Shown one piece after another: positions 8,609-17,126 of a stretch of DNA of 64,000 nt (position 1 is the stretch's first letter; every line of letters starts with the position of its first letter). The notes under the pieces were generated by a model, which saw nothing but the letters and a program-made list of their open reading frames with translations, had not been told where the DNA came from and ran no database searches. The DNA comes from Sporomusa sphaeroides DSM 2875 (GTDB lineage Bacteria; Bacillota; Negativicutes; Sporomusales; Sporomusaceae). The DNA lies in NCBI RefSeq assembly GCF_001941975.2, contig NZ_CP146991.1, forward strand, positions 1,536,524 through 1,600,523, read 5' to 3'. The translations under genes were made by a program, and so were the position numbers.

Positions 8609-9685
8609 ATGGCCGAAGTTTCACTGCAAGGTGAACAAAGAGTATTCATGACAGGCAATGAGGTGTGTGCCTGGGCTGCGGTAGCAGCTAAAGCCGATAT
8701 TATGTATGGCTACCCGATCACACCACAGAATGAGATTATGCATTATTGGACAAGGCTTGCTCCTAAGTACGGGAAACGCTTCCTGCAAACCGAAGACGAA
8801 ATTTCCGCCGGCTTCACTACTCTTGGCGGTGTAATGACAGGCAGGAAGGCATTTACCGCAACCGCAGGTCCTGGCAACGTGCTCATGCAAGAGTCTGCCG
8901 GTATGGCTGAAATGATGCGTCTGCCGATTGTCTATATAATTCAGCAGCGGGGCGGCCCCTCAACGGCAACCGTTATCTATGCCCAGCAAGAGACCATTCT
9001 GACAACTTTCGGCGGTAATGGCGAGGGGCATCGTATTGTCTACTCGACTGCTACCCATCAGGAACTGTTTGATTATACCATTAAGGCTTTTAATTCGGCC
9101 TGGAAATATCGTTTTCCGGCATTTGTCCTGGGTGATGGCTATCAGGCTAAAATGCGTGAGCCCCTGACTATCTATGACCCTGCTGAAAAAGGCGTGGCTT
9201 TAGTGAAGCCGGAACCCCTCCTTGGCGATACTGAAAACCCGGGACGCACAATCAAGCATCTTCGCAACACGTATAACACGGAAGATGAGTTGTATGAAGT
9301 CGTAATGAAGAATCAGCATGATTGGGATAAGATGGCTGAAGAAGTAGTTGAATGGGATGCCAGAGGCTGTGAAGATGCGGAAGTGATTTTTCTCACCCAT
9401 GGCATTGTATCACGCGCCGCACTGACTGCTTATAACCAACTGCGTGCCAAAGGCGAGAAGGTTGGTTATTTCCGTCCGATTACCGTTCGTCCCTTCCCGG
9501 GCAAACAACTGCAAGAGGCAATAAAAGGTGTCAAGAAATTGCTGGTCGCCGAATCGGCGTACGGTCAGTTATTGAAACTTGTTCAACATGAGATATTCGG
9601 CAGCACAATTGAAATTGTCCCCATGCTGCGCCCCGGTGTCGGCATCACTACCGAAGAAATGCTTGAAGCGTATAACAAACTGTAG
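8609..9685 (+). CDS. 2-oxoacid:ferredoxin oxidoreductase, alpha subunit (KorA/VorB type)
   Basis: 358 residues. It has the pyrimidine-binding fold of pyruvate:ferredoxin-oxidoreductase-like enzymes (YGYPITPQNEI near residue 35, then TATAGPGNVLMQE) and the C-terminal transketolase-like domain II. It is the first of four genes (alpha, beta, gamma, delta) of a multi-subunit enzyme that oxidatively decarboxylates a 2-oxoacid to an acyl-CoA and reduces ferredoxin, or runs in reverse in anabolism. Length and arrangement fit 2-oxoglutarate (Kor) or branched-chain 2-oxoisovalerate (Vor) enzymes; the substrate cannot be decided here. Spacing to the beta gene is 20 bases, so one operon. Confidence 0.88.
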   Translation: MAEVSLQGEQRVFMTGNEVCAWAAVAAKADIMYGYPITPQNEIMHYWTRLAPKYGKRFLQTEDEISAGFTTLGGVMTGRKAFTATAGPGNVLMQESAGMAEMMRLPIVYIIQQRGGPSTATVIYAQQETILTTFGGNGEGHRIVYSTATHQELFDYTIKAFNSAWKYRFPAFVLGDGYQAKMREPLTIYDPAEKGVALVKPEPLLGDTENPGRTIKHLRNTYNTEDELYEVVMKNQHDWDKMAEEVVEWDARGCEDAEVIFLTHGIVSRAALTAYNQLRAKGEKVGYFRPITVRPFPGKQLQEAIKGVKKLLVAESAYGQLLKLVQHEIFGSTIEIVPMLRPGVGITTEEMLEAYNKL

Positions 9686-9705
9686 ATTTAGGAGGGAGGA
9701 CTACC

Positions 9706-10476
9706 ATGCAAGAACTTAAAGAAAACAACGTTCTTCAGCCGGCTATGCCTGCCAGTTGGAATGAAGAAACAAAAGCACATAAATTTTGTCCCGGCTGCGG
9801 TCATGGAATTATTCTGAAATGCCTTGGCGAGGCCATTGACGAATTAGGTATCAAAGATAAAATGGTTTTTGGCTGTGATATCGGCTGTTCACTCTTGGCC
9901 TGGGATTTTTTCAATGTTGACACAGTACAGACCCATCATGGCCGCACTACCCCGGTAATCACCGGTATGAAGCGTGCCAATACCGATATTATCGGTGTTG
10001 CTTACATGGGTGATGGCGGCGGGTATGCCATTGGCTCTCAACACCTTTTCAATGCGGCGGTTCGCGGCGAGAAGATTACCATAATCCTGTGCAATAATGG
10101 TAACTATGGTATGACAGGCGGCCAAATGGCTCCAACTACCCTGCCTGGCATGAAGACCGAAACTACTCCGTATGGACGTGATATAGAACAAACCGGGCAT
10201 CCTACCAAAGGGCCTGAAATGGTGGCTGCCGTAGCGCCGGAGGGTGCTTATGTCGCCCGCGGTACAGTGGCCAACCCACGCCAGCTCAAAGGTTTTATTA
10301 AAAAAGCTCTCCAAAATCAAATGGATGGCAATGGTCTGTCTTTTGTAGAATGTCTGGCCGGCTGTCCGACTAACTGGCGTACCAATGCCAAACAAACCTG
10401 GGAGTTTATCGAGAAAGATATGGCAGCGTATTACAAAGTCGGCGAACTTAAGACGCCGCAAGCAAAGGAGGGCTAA
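9706..10476 (+). CDS. 2-oxoacid:ferredoxin oxidoreductase, beta subunit (TPP-binding)
   Basis: 256 residues, the thiamine-diphosphate-binding subunit. CPGCGHG near residue 28 is the conserved N-terminal motif of Kor/Vor beta subunits. The TPP/Mg motif runs from GDGGG (about residue 104) to the NNGNYGMTGGQ segment. It pairs with the alpha subunit to form the active site. A 190-residue open frame on the opposite strand is a coding shadow. The stop is 4 bases before the gamma start, with the gamma Shine-Dalgarno inside this gene. Confidence 0.9.
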   Translation: MQELKENNVLQPAMPASWNEETKAHKFCPGCGHGIILKCLGEAIDELGIKDKMVFGCDIGCSLLAWDFFNVDTVQTHHGRTTPVITGMKRANTDIIGVAYMGDGGGYAIGSQHLFNAAVRGEKITIILCNNGNYGMTGGQMAPTTLPGMKTETTPYGRDIEQTGHPTKGPEMVAAVAPEGAYVARGTVANPRQLKGFIKKALQNQMDGNGLSFVECLAGCPTNWRTNAKQTWEFIEKDMAAYYKVGELKTPQAKEG

Positions 10477-10480
10477 GTTG

Positions 10481-11197
10481 ATGGCAAAGGTTGTTAAGAT
10501 AGCTATTGCCGGTGAGGGTGGTCAAGGTGTTCAGTCCATTGCCGAAATCCTGGCTGAAGCCGCCAATGAAGAAGGAAAAAATGCGTTATATATTCCCAAC
10601 TTTGGTGTAGAGCAGCGCGGCGGCGTTTCTATTGCCTTTGTACAGGTAAGTGACGGCGAGATTGGCGCTCCTAAGTTTCAGAAAGCCGATATTCTTATTC
10701 CGGTAAGTCCGCGTGCAGTTCAGCGGACAAAAACCTATGCCGGGAAAGATACGGTATATATATATGATAATTCGCTTATTCAGGAAGGCCAAGTGAGCGA
10801 CAACATTATCGGTATGCAATATTTTGATGTAACGCCGCCATGTCCGACAGCCGAGCACCCTAATGCTGATTTGCCACAGGACTTGATTGCCGGCGAGCCT
10901 AAAACCTGTTCGTTTACTAAACCCGGTCCGGGTGTTGATCCGGCTGATATTCCCGAAGTTAAAAAGGTTGTGGCCATCCCTGCCAATGATATTGCCAAAA
11001 ACGAAATGCATCCGCGTGTTTTCAATATTATTATTCTTGGTGCAGTCATTGCAGCAACCGAACTGCTGCCGATGGACAGCATTAAGAGAGCACTGGAAAG
11101 CAAACTTGGTGACAAATTTAAGCAAAATCCCAAACTCCGCGACATGAACTTTGAGGCTCTGGAGCGCGGCTACAAACTCATTAAGAGTGCGATGTAA
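10481..11197 (+). CDS. 2-oxoacid:ferredoxin oxidoreductase, gamma subunit
   Basis: 238 residues. The N-terminus AIAGEGGQGVQSIAEIL is the glycine-rich signature of the gamma (2-oxoacid acceptor) domain, followed by NFGVEQRGGVSIAFVQVSD. Start ATG 10481 follows AAGGAGG at 9 bases; the frame is open further upstream but without a ribosome-binding site. The protein is longer than the usual gamma subunit of about 180-190 residues: roughly residues 110-165 form a Pro- and Cys-containing insert (TPPCPTAEHP to DPADIPEVKK). Operon position puts it in one complex with its neighbours. Confidence 0.87.
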   Translation: MAKVVKIAIAGEGGQGVQSIAEILAEAANEEGKNALYIPNFGVEQRGGVSIAFVQVSDGEIGAPKFQKADILIPVSPRAVQRTKTYAGKDTVYIYDNSLIQEGQVSDNIIGMQYFDVTPPCPTAEHPNADLPQDLIAGEPKTCSFTKPGPGVDPADIPEVKKVVAIPANDIAKNEMHPRVFNIIILGAVIAATELLPMDSIKRALESKLGDKFKQNPKLRDMNFEALERGYKLIKSAM

Positions 11198-11209
11198 GGA
11201 GGGGAAAAA

Positions 11210-11458
11210 ATGGCTAAAGTTAATTGGGAATCTGCAAAATATGACGGAGAAAAAGGCTTCTGGGCTACTTTCCCTAACCTATGCAAAGGCTGCGGCTTAT
11301 GTATAGAAAAATGTCCGGTAAAGTGCATTATCTGGTCGGAAGAGCTGGGGGTTTATGGTACACCGCGTGTCGAAGCCGATATGGAAAAGTGCATTCTTTG
11401 CGGTATTTGTCAGATGGTATGTCCGGATTGCGCTATTCGGGTGGAAAAAAATAAATAA
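11210..11458 (+). CDS. 2-oxoacid:ferredoxin oxidoreductase, delta subunit (2x[4Fe-4S] ferredoxin)
   Basis: 82 residues with two [4Fe-4S] motifs: CKGCGLCIEKCPVKC and CILCGICQMVCPDC. It is the electron-transfer subunit that passes electrons from the TPP site to free ferredoxin. It follows the gamma gene after 12 bases with a good Shine-Dalgarno (AAGGAGGGG) and ends the four-gene operon. Confidence 0.92.
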   Translation: MAKVNWESAKYDGEKGFWATFPNLCKGCGLCIEKCPVKCIIWSEELGVYGTPRVEADMEKCILCGICQMVCPDCAIRVEKNK

Positions 11459-11535
11459 TCCAACTATTATTGTAGACTATTATCGATGAAATGGTGTATT
11501 ATAGAAACAGATTCTGTCTTGTAGGTGATTATTGA

Positions 11536-12507
11536 GTGAGCAAATTTCCAGACAATATTTTTGATATAGTTAGTGAAGACCTTGTGGCTGTTGAAGAGGA
11601 ACTGTACTCTATAATACAATCGCCGGTAGACATGGTTAATGATATTGGTGTGCATCTGGTACAAGCGGGCGGTAAACGCATACGGCCCGCTTTGTATCTA
11701 TTGTGTGCCCGTGGCGGGGTTCCCAATCAGGCGGAACTGCTGCCTATGGCGGTGGCTATTGAGCTTATCCACATGGCAACTCTGGTGCATGATGATATTA
11801 TTGACAATGCCGCTACCCGGCGCGGCCGGCCAACCGCTAATGCCCGTTGGGGCAATCACAGTTCGGTATTAACAGGAGACTATTTATTTGCCAAGGCATT
11901 TTCAGCCATTATTTTGGCCCGGAAAAATATGCTAAAAATTTTGACAGATGTGATTTGTAATATCTGCGAGGGCGAGATCATACAACTGAAAGAAGCATTT
12001 AATGCCAATCAGACTGAGGCCGACTATCGTCTTAGAGTAGCCCAAAAGACGGCTGACTTTATTGCCGCCAGCTGCGAGCTTGGGGCAATTGCCGGCGGTC
12101 TTGACGAAAAGAGTGTTATCCGGGTCCGGGAATATGGATATGCGCTGGGCATGGCTTTTCAAATAACCGACGATATCCTGGATATCACAGCTTCTGCCGA
12201 ACAGTTGGGTAAACCGGTTGGCAATGATTTGCGGCAGGGAATAGTAACACTGCCGGTCATATATGCCTTAAAAAATAGCCCGCGCTCAGATGAACTGCGA
12301 AATATTATCATAAACCAGAAAATGTCTGATGATGAAGTTAAGCGAGGCTTAGAAATCATTCACCAAACAGAAGCTGTTGAGTACAGCTATGGGCAGGTGC
12401 ATACCTATTTGCAACATGCCCGCAATAGTTTGCCGGCAACACTTAATAGCTCTGTGAGAGAATCCTTGTTTGCAGTAGCCGACTTTGTGGGACTGCGTAA
12501 ATACTAG
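11536..12507 (+). CDS. hepT: Polyprenyl diphosphate synthase (heptaprenyl/octaprenyl type)
   Basis: 323 residues, trans-isoprenyl diphosphate synthase. The first Asp-rich motif is VHDDIIDNA with downstream RRGRPTANARWG; the second is TDDILDI. GGKRIRPAL near residue 46 is the substrate-binding segment. It builds the long isoprenoid tail of menaquinone; with the UbiD- and UbiA-type genes downstream this reads as a quinone module. The start is GTG 11536 with only a weak Shine-Dalgarno (AGGTGA). Exact chain length cannot be deduced. Confidence 0.88.
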   Translation: MSKFPDNIFDIVSEDLVAVEEELYSIIQSPVDMVNDIGVHLVQAGGKRIRPALYLLCARGGVPNQAELLPMAVAIELIHMATLVHDDIIDNAATRRGRPTANARWGNHSSVLTGDYLFAKAFSAIILARKNMLKILTDVICNICEGEIIQLKEAFNANQTEADYRLRVAQKTADFIAASCELGAIAGGLDEKSVIRVREYGYALGMAFQITDDILDITASAEQLGKPVGNDLRQGIVTLPVIYALKNSPRSDELRNIIINQKMSDDEVKRGLEIIHQTEAVEYSYGQVHTYLQHARNSLPATLNSSVRESLFAVADFVGLRKY

Positions 12508-12527
12508 TGTGATCTCCGGAGGTGCTA

Positions 12528-13310
12528 ATGTTTAAGCCTGTTAAAACCAAAAAAGTATATGAAGAAATCATTGGGCAGATAAAAAAACTGATTATTGACG
12601 GTAAATTGCAGCCGGGAGACAAATTGCTTTCCGAAAGAGAGCTTGCAGAAACCTTGGATGTCAGTCGCGCCTCGGTACGCGAAGCTTTCAGTGCTCTGGA
12701 AATTATGGGCATTATTACCATTCGTCCCGGTGAAGGCAGCTTTGTCAGGCAGGTTTCCTATGAAGGCATGATGGAACCGTTATCATTCTTTTTACAAGTA
12801 GAGATTGATGATCTTTTTCAATTGCTTGAGGTGCGTAAGATTCTCGAAATAGAAACGGCAGCGCTGGCTGCCATGCGGGCAACACCGGAAGATCTTGAAG
12901 ATATAAAGTGCGCGCTTGCTTCTATGCTTGAAGAAGTTAATACCGGCGGTATCGGGGAACATGGTGATGCAGCTTTTCATTTTTCAATTGCCAAGGCGGC
13001 TAATAATCCGGTTTTGATCAAAGTAATGCATACCATCACCGATTTATTGACCAAGACGTTTCGCACCACCCGGCAAAAAATGTTTCTGATTGAAAACATG
13101 CCAACACTGTTGCATCAATCTCATTATGAGATATATGAAGCCATCACTGCCCACAATCCACGCTTAGCCAGACGCAAAATGCAAGAACATCTTAGTTTGG
13201 TTGAAAGTGTGCTTGCCAAAATTAAAAAGGGTGAACTCGACACTCCCAAAATGCAGGGAGACAGTAAAAAGTTGCAGATTCCTAATGAAGATTACGGCTT
13301 TCCTTCGTAA
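12528..13310 (+). CDS. FadR/GntR-family transcriptional regulator
   Basis: 260 residues: N-terminal winged helix (to about residue 70; LSERELAETLDVSRASVREAF is split by the helix turn) and a C-terminal all-helical FCD ligand domain with His/Asp residues that bind a metal in the family (for example HGDAAFHFSIAKAANN, and the late helix beginning LLHQSHYEIYEAI). FCD regulators commonly sense lactate, glycolate, pyruvate or similar acids. I chose ATG 12528; a GTG at 12522 lies within the Shine-Dalgarno GGAGGT. A matching operator (TGGTCAGACCA) lies before the lactate permease, so an LldR-like role is plausible (inference). Confidence 0.88.
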   Translation: MFKPVKTKKVYEEIIGQIKKLIIDGKLQPGDKLLSERELAETLDVSRASVREAFSALEIMGIITIRPGEGSFVRQVSYEGMMEPLSFFLQVEIDDLFQLLEVRKILEIETAALAAMRATPEDLEDIKCALASMLEEVNTGGIGEHGDAAFHFSIAKAANNPVLIKVMHTITDLLTKTFRTTRQKMFLIENMPTLLHQSHYEIYEAITAHNPRLARRKMQEHLSLVESVLAKIKKGELDTPKMQGDSKKLQIPNEDYGFPS

Positions 13311-13364
13311 TGTGCTTGGCAGGGCATATAAGGGCAGCCGTATTTTTGTTGTTGCTTTGTCGCA

Positions 13365-13393
13365 TTGTTTTTTTTGGAGCGGACAGGTATAAT
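13365..13393 (+). promoter_or_regulatory. Sigma-A-type promoter of tatA
   Basis: TTGTTT (13365-13370), 17-base spacer, TATAAT (13388-13393). The -10 is a perfect match. It lies 38 bases before the tatA start codon. Confidence 0.65.
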
Positions 13394-13431
13394 ATATTAT
13401 ATGTCCAAGAATGAAAAGGGGGATGGTAGCT

Positions 13432-13644
13432 ATGTTTAGTTTTAGTATGCCGGAATTGGTGTTGATATTAGTCATTGCTTTGATTGTATTTGGTCCGGGA
13501 AAACTTCCCGAAGTTGGTAAGGCAATTGGCAAGGGAATTCAGGAATTCCGACGGGCCAGCACGGATATTACCAATCCTAAAGAAGAAACGACTAAAGTTG
13601 AGGCCAAAACCATTGATAACAAGCAGACTGACGAGCATAAGTGA
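13432..13644 (+). CDS. tatA: Sec-independent translocase protein TatA
   Basis: 70 residues: one N-terminal membrane helix (MPELVLILVIALIVFG), the FGPGKLPEVGKAIGKG hinge with an amphipathic helix, and a charged C-terminal tail, all standard for TatA. It forms the protein-conducting part of the twin-arginine translocase. Start ATG 13432 is chosen because GGGGGA sits 8 bases upstream and because TatA proteins begin almost directly with the membrane helix; the frame also has ATGs at 13411 and 13423. tatC follows after 8 bases. Confidence 0.93.
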   Translation: MFSFSMPELVLILVIALIVFGPGKLPEVGKAIGKGIQEFRRASTDITNPKEETTKVEAKTIDNKQTDEHK

Positions 13645-13652
13645 GGGGTTTG

Positions 13653-14483
13653 ATGCCTGAGAATACGCGTAATGAGGATAATAACCGGGTAACACCTGAA
13701 ACTACGGAAAACACCGGAGTAATATACAGTGATAAAGTTATTCGTGAAGACAGCCGACCAGACGCGTCTAGGATTGATGAAGAACCACCGCAAGGCTCAA
13801 TGTCGCTAATCGGACACCTGGAAGAACTGCGGCGCCGTCTGATCACCATGATTGCAGCTATTGTTATAGGCAGCATTGCCTGCTATTTCTATGCTGCTGA
13901 AATTACCGCACTTATCACTGTACCGGCTGGAAAGCTTTATTATATGAATCCGGCAGAAGCATTCTTTACCTATTTGAAGGTTTCCTTCTTTGCCGGATTT
14001 TTATTAGCTTTGCCGATAGTTATGTATCAATTGTGGGCCTTTATTGTACCGGCCATGACAAATAATGAGCGTACGGCCGGGATTTTTTTGGTGCCTGCTT
14101 CCATTGTTTTATTTTTTGTCGGTCTGCTATTTTCCTATTATCTTGTTCTGCCGGCAGGAATTAGATTTTTTATGGGATTTGCGACAGACAACCTTCAACC
14201 GATGTTTTCCATAGGACAATATTTGTCTTTTGTCATTTCCTTTCTTTTGCCTTTTGGCTTTATTTTTGAATTGCCTTTATTTATACTGGTGATGGCCAAG
14301 ATGGGCATTATCAGTTCCCAATTTCTCCTGGCTAAACGTAAGCTGGTGCTGGTGATGTCTTTTGTGGTCGGGGCTGTAATTTCACCCACCCCTGATGTTT
14401 TTTCGCAAACGATGATAGCAGTACCCATGATCCTGTTGTATGAAATAAGCATATTAATTGTAAAACATATATTGCAAAAGTAG
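13653..14483 (+). CDS. tatC: Sec-independent translocase protein TatC
   Basis: 276 residues. A polar N-terminal extension of about 47 residues precedes the conserved start SLIGHLEELRRRLI, after which six membrane helices follow. FFTYLKVSFFAGFLLALP and YQLWAFIVPA are typical TatC segments that bind twin-arginine signal peptides. The extension (rich in Asn, Thr, Glu, Asp) is longer than in most TatC proteins and of unknown role. The start is ATG 13653, 8 bases after the tatA stop. With TatA it forms a minimal Tat system for folded, cofactor-containing proteins. Confidence 0.93.
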   Translation: MPENTRNEDNNRVTPETTENTGVIYSDKVIREDSRPDASRIDEEPPQGSMSLIGHLEELRRRLITMIAAIVIGSIACYFYAAEITALITVPAGKLYYMNPAEAFFTYLKVSFFAGFLLALPIVMYQLWAFIVPAMTNNERTAGIFLVPASIVLFFVGLLFSYYLVLPAGIRFFMGFATDNLQPMFSIGQYLSFVISFLLPFGFIFELPLFILVMAKMGIISSQFLLAKRKLVLVMSFVVGAVISPTPDVFSQTMIAVPMILLYEISILIVKHILQK

Positions 14484-14517
14484 ATTTTTACCTCGCAAAC
14501 TCGAAAGGAGTATTGAC

Positions 14518-15978
14518 TTGGCCTACAATGATCTACGGGAATTTATTGCTGCACTGGAGTCGCGGGGATGGCTGAAACGCATCAGTCAGCCAGTCGATTG
14601 TGAGCTTGAAATTACCGAAATTACCGACCGGGTCTCTAAAATGCAAGGAGATAAGAATGTCGCCCTGCTGTTTGAGAATGTTACAGGCTATGATGTGCCG
14701 GTATTAATGAATGCGTTCGGTAGCATGGAACGTATGGCTTTAGCGCTTGGTGTCGATAAAATTGATGATATTGCCCAGGAAATACGACAAATTTTGAAGC
14801 TGCCTTATATTTCATTACAAAATAAACTGGATTTGGTTAAAATTATCCCGACAGCTAAGCGGGCAATCAACTTTCCTAAATATGTGAAAAATGCACCGTG
14901 CAAGGAAATTATTATTAAAGATCAGCCTTCACTGGATAAATTTCCGATACTGAAATGCTGGCCGGGAGATGCCGGCCGGTTTATTACATTGCCGTTGGTA
15001 TTCACCAAGAACCCTGTTAATGGCAAACGTAATGTTGGCATGTACCGGTTACAGGTTTTTGACCAAAAAACAACAGGCATGCATTGGCATATTCACAAAA
15101 ACGGGGCCGAAAATTACCGTGCCCACAGGGAGTTAGGTAAAGATAAGATTGAAGTTGCGGTTGCCATTGGCGGCGATCCTGTGATTACCTATGCGGCTAC
15201 AGCACCTTTGCCGCGAGATATTGATGAAATGGTTTTTGCCGGTTTTTTAAGAAAAAAAGCCGTGGAAATGGTTAAATGTGAGACAATTGATGTTGAAGTA
15301 CCGGCAGGTTCGGAGATTGTGCTTGAGGGCTATGTAAACCTGGACGAATTACGTCTGGAAGGGCCCTTTGGTGACCATACCGGCTACTATTCATTGGCCG
15401 ATAATTACCCTGTTTTTCATATTACCTGCATAACTCATCGCAAAGATCCAATTTATCCGGCTACCATTGTGGGTAAGCCGCCGATGGAAGACTGCTTTCT
15501 GGCTAAAGCGACAGAACGCATTTTCTTGCCGGTGCTGCAAATGCAGCTGCCCGAGATTGTTGATATCAATCTGCCGCTGGAAGGCGTATTCCATAATTGT
15601 GCAGTGATATCCATTAAAAAGAGCTACCCGCAGCAGGCTAAAAAGGTAATGCACGCCATCTGGGGTATGGGACAAATGATGTTTACTAAAATGATTATTG
15701 TCGTTGATGAGCATGTTAATGTTCAGGTGATGGAGGAAGTTTGGTGGCGGGTATTTAATAATATTGATGCCAGGCGCGACATTGTTATGGTAGACGGACC
15801 GCTTGACGTTCTCGACCATTCCTCGCCAATGCCCAATTGGGGAACAAAAGTGGGTATTGACGCTACAAAATCATGGCCGTCAGAAGGACAAACCCGTGAA
15901 TGGCCTGATGAGATCACCATGTCTGACGACATTAAGAAAATGGTTGACGTTAAATGGAAGGATTTAGGACTTGAGTAA
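14518..15978 (+). CDS. UbiD-family decarboxylase (menaquinone pathway)
   Basis: 486 residues, UbiD family, which needs prenylated FMN. Family features are the N-terminal LREFIAALESRGWLKRI, KPPMEDCFLAKATERIFLP split across the middle, and the C-terminal VDGPLDVLDHSSP with the conserved acid cluster. Such enzymes remove the ring carboxylate in ubiquinone or menaquinone synthesis. It overlaps the UbiA-type gene by 8 bases and follows hepT, so a menaquinone role (possibly in the futalosine route) is likely. Start TTG 14518 has AAGGAG 7 bases upstream. An aromatic-acid decarboxylase with another substrate is the alternative. Confidence 0.88.
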   Translation: MAYNDLREFIAALESRGWLKRISQPVDCELEITEITDRVSKMQGDKNVALLFENVTGYDVPVLMNAFGSMERMALALGVDKIDDIAQEIRQILKLPYISLQNKLDLVKIIPTAKRAINFPKYVKNAPCKEIIIKDQPSLDKFPILKCWPGDAGRFITLPLVFTKNPVNGKRNVGMYRLQVFDQKTTGMHWHIHKNGAENYRAHRELGKDKIEVAVAIGGDPVITYAATAPLPRDIDEMVFAGFLRKKAVEMVKCETIDVEVPAGSEIVLEGYVNLDELRLEGPFGDHTGYYSLADNYPVFHITCITHRKDPIYPATIVGKPPMEDCFLAKATERIFLPVLQMQLPEIVDINLPLEGVFHNCAVISIKKSYPQQAKKVMHAIWGMGQMMFTKMIIVVDEHVNVQVMEEVWWRVFNNIDARRDIVMVDGPLDVLDHSSPMPNWGTKVGIDATKSWPSEGQTREWPDEITMSDDIKKMVDVKWKDLGLE

Positions 15979-16825
15979 GTTAAAAGCCCACCTTGATAAT
16001 ATTGCTTTGTCCCATTCCGTGTTTGCGCTGCCATTTGCCTATATGGGAGCGTTTTTGGCTGCCGGCGGTTTTCCCAGTGCTCACGACCTTTTGTGGGTTA
16101 CGCTGGCTATGATCGGTGCCCGCAGTGCGGCACTGGCTCTTAATAATTATATTGATTTAAAATATGACAGGCAGCATCCCCGGTTTACCAAACGGCCAAT
16201 GGTTACCGGCGCGGTGAAAACCTGGGAGGCCGCTCTTCTCATTATTGTTTGTCTCCTGGTGTTCCTTCTGGCTGCATCCCAATTGCAACCGCTTTGCTTA
16301 AAACTCTGGCCGTTAGCACTAATACCTTTAGTCGTCTATCCGTATATGAAGCGATTTTCCTGGACCTGTCATCTGGTTCTAGGGGTGGCCTTGGCGGCAG
16401 CCCCTGTTGGTGCGTGGATTGCCGTTGCCGGTGAAGTTTCTTATGCTGTACTTTTTCTCGGATTATCGGTGGGGGTATGGATTGCTGCCTTTGACGTGAT
16501 CTATGGCTGTCAGGATGTGGCGTTTGATAAAACCCATGGCCTCCACTCAATGGCGGTACGTTTCGGTGTTGACGGCGCTTTGAAGCTGTCGAAATACATG
16601 CATGGCATAAGTATTTTTGGTTTTATGATTGTCGGAGTATTGTTGAATTTGCATTTTATCTATTATATTGGCGTGGCATTAGCTGCCATTGTTTTAATCT
16701 ATCAGCATTCTATTGTCAGTCCGGATGATTTGCGCCAGGTTACTCAGCGCTATTTCATGCGCAACGGCTTGGTGAGCACTTTGCTGTTTATCTTTACCGT
16801 TATTTCATTATATATGGTGCGGTAA
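15971..16825 (+). CDS. UbiA-family prenyltransferase (menaquinone pathway, MqnP-like)
   Basis: 284 residues with about eight or nine membrane helices. The two Asp-rich motifs of the family are visible: NNYIDLKYDRQHPRF (NxxxD type, about residue 57) and YGCQDVAFDKTHG (about residue 178), which bind prenyl diphosphate through Mg. It attaches the polyprenyl chain to the aromatic precursor at the membrane. The start is TTG 15971, inside the end of the UbiD gene, with AAGGA upstream: translational coupling. UbiA/UbiD pairs without menF/menD genes are usual for futalosine-pathway organisms (known); the rest of that pathway is not in view. Confidence 0.87.
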   Translation: MSKLKAHLDNIALSHSVFALPFAYMGAFLAAGGFPSAHDLLWVTLAMIGARSAALALNNYIDLKYDRQHPRFTKRPMVTGAVKTWEAALLIIVCLLVFLLAASQLQPLCLKLWPLALIPLVVYPYMKRFSWTCHLVLGVALAAAPVGAWIAVAGEVSYAVLFLGLSVGVWIAAFDVIYGCQDVAFDKTHGLHSMAVRFGVDGALKLSKYMHGISIFGFMIVGVLLNLHFIYYIGVALAAIVLIYQHSIVSPDDLRQVTQRYFMRNGLVSTLLFIFTVISLYMVR

Positions 16826-16890
16826 ACAATAGTGCTTGGATTAGCAATGGTGCGAAATTTAGCTATATTTGTAAATATGCCAAAGACATT

Positions 16891-16936
16891 ACACGACAAA
16901 ACCTCCATGTTTTTCGACAGGGAGGTTTTGTCGTGT
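16891..16936 (+). terminator. Long hairpin after the UbiA-type gene
   Basis: 16891-16906 is perfectly complementary to 16921-16936 (16 bp), with a 14-base loop. No T-run follows, so termination efficiency is uncertain, but it is the only candidate between the quinone module and the Wood-Ljungdahl block. Confidence 0.6.
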
Positions 16937-16996
16937 AATAAAATGAAAATTCGCCAAAATGCGACAATAATATTTTTTTTAAGCAGTTAAAAACTA

Positions 16997-17025
16997 GCAG
17001 GAATTTCAGAATATAAAGCGAATTT
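16997..17025 (+). promoter_or_regulatory. Sigma-H-like promoter of the Wood-Ljungdahl block
   Basis: GCAGGAATT (16997-17005), 11-base spacer, AGCGAATTT (17017-17025): matches RNAGGAWWW-N11-RNNGAATWW at every defined position. The predicted start is near 17032, giving a leader of about 95 bases that contains the hairpin 17044-17094. Confidence 0.6.
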
Positions 17026-17043
17026 TTTCAAATGAAATGTATG

Positions 17044-17094
17044 TGAAATAACAAACAAATAATGTTGTCGGGAAAACATGCTGTTGTTATTTCA
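17044..17094 (+). promoter_or_regulatory. Leader hairpin upstream of fchA
   Basis: TGAAATAACAA (17044-17054) pairs perfectly with TTGTTATTTCA (17084-17094). Inside the 29-base loop ATGTT and AACAT can form a second small stem. It ends 16 bases before the fchA Shine-Dalgarno. It may stabilise the long mRNA or act in regulation; I recognise no known riboswitch. Confidence 0.45.
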
Positions 17095-17126
17095 AATTAA
17101 CGGAAGAATTGGGAGGATTAAGAACC

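Larger units (their letters stand above)
16826..17126. other. Intergenic region before the Wood-Ljungdahl block
   Basis: About 300 gene-free bases. From left to right: a 16-bp perfect hairpin (16891-16936), an A/T-rich stretch, a sigma-H-like promoter (16997-17025), a long leader hairpin (17044-17094), and the Shine-Dalgarno GGGAGG (17111-17116) of fchA. Confidence 0.6.

Noticed and set aside
9889-10461. 190-codon open frame on the minus strand inside the oxidoreductase beta gene
   Set aside because: Antisense shadow of a conserved enzyme; no start signal or family match.
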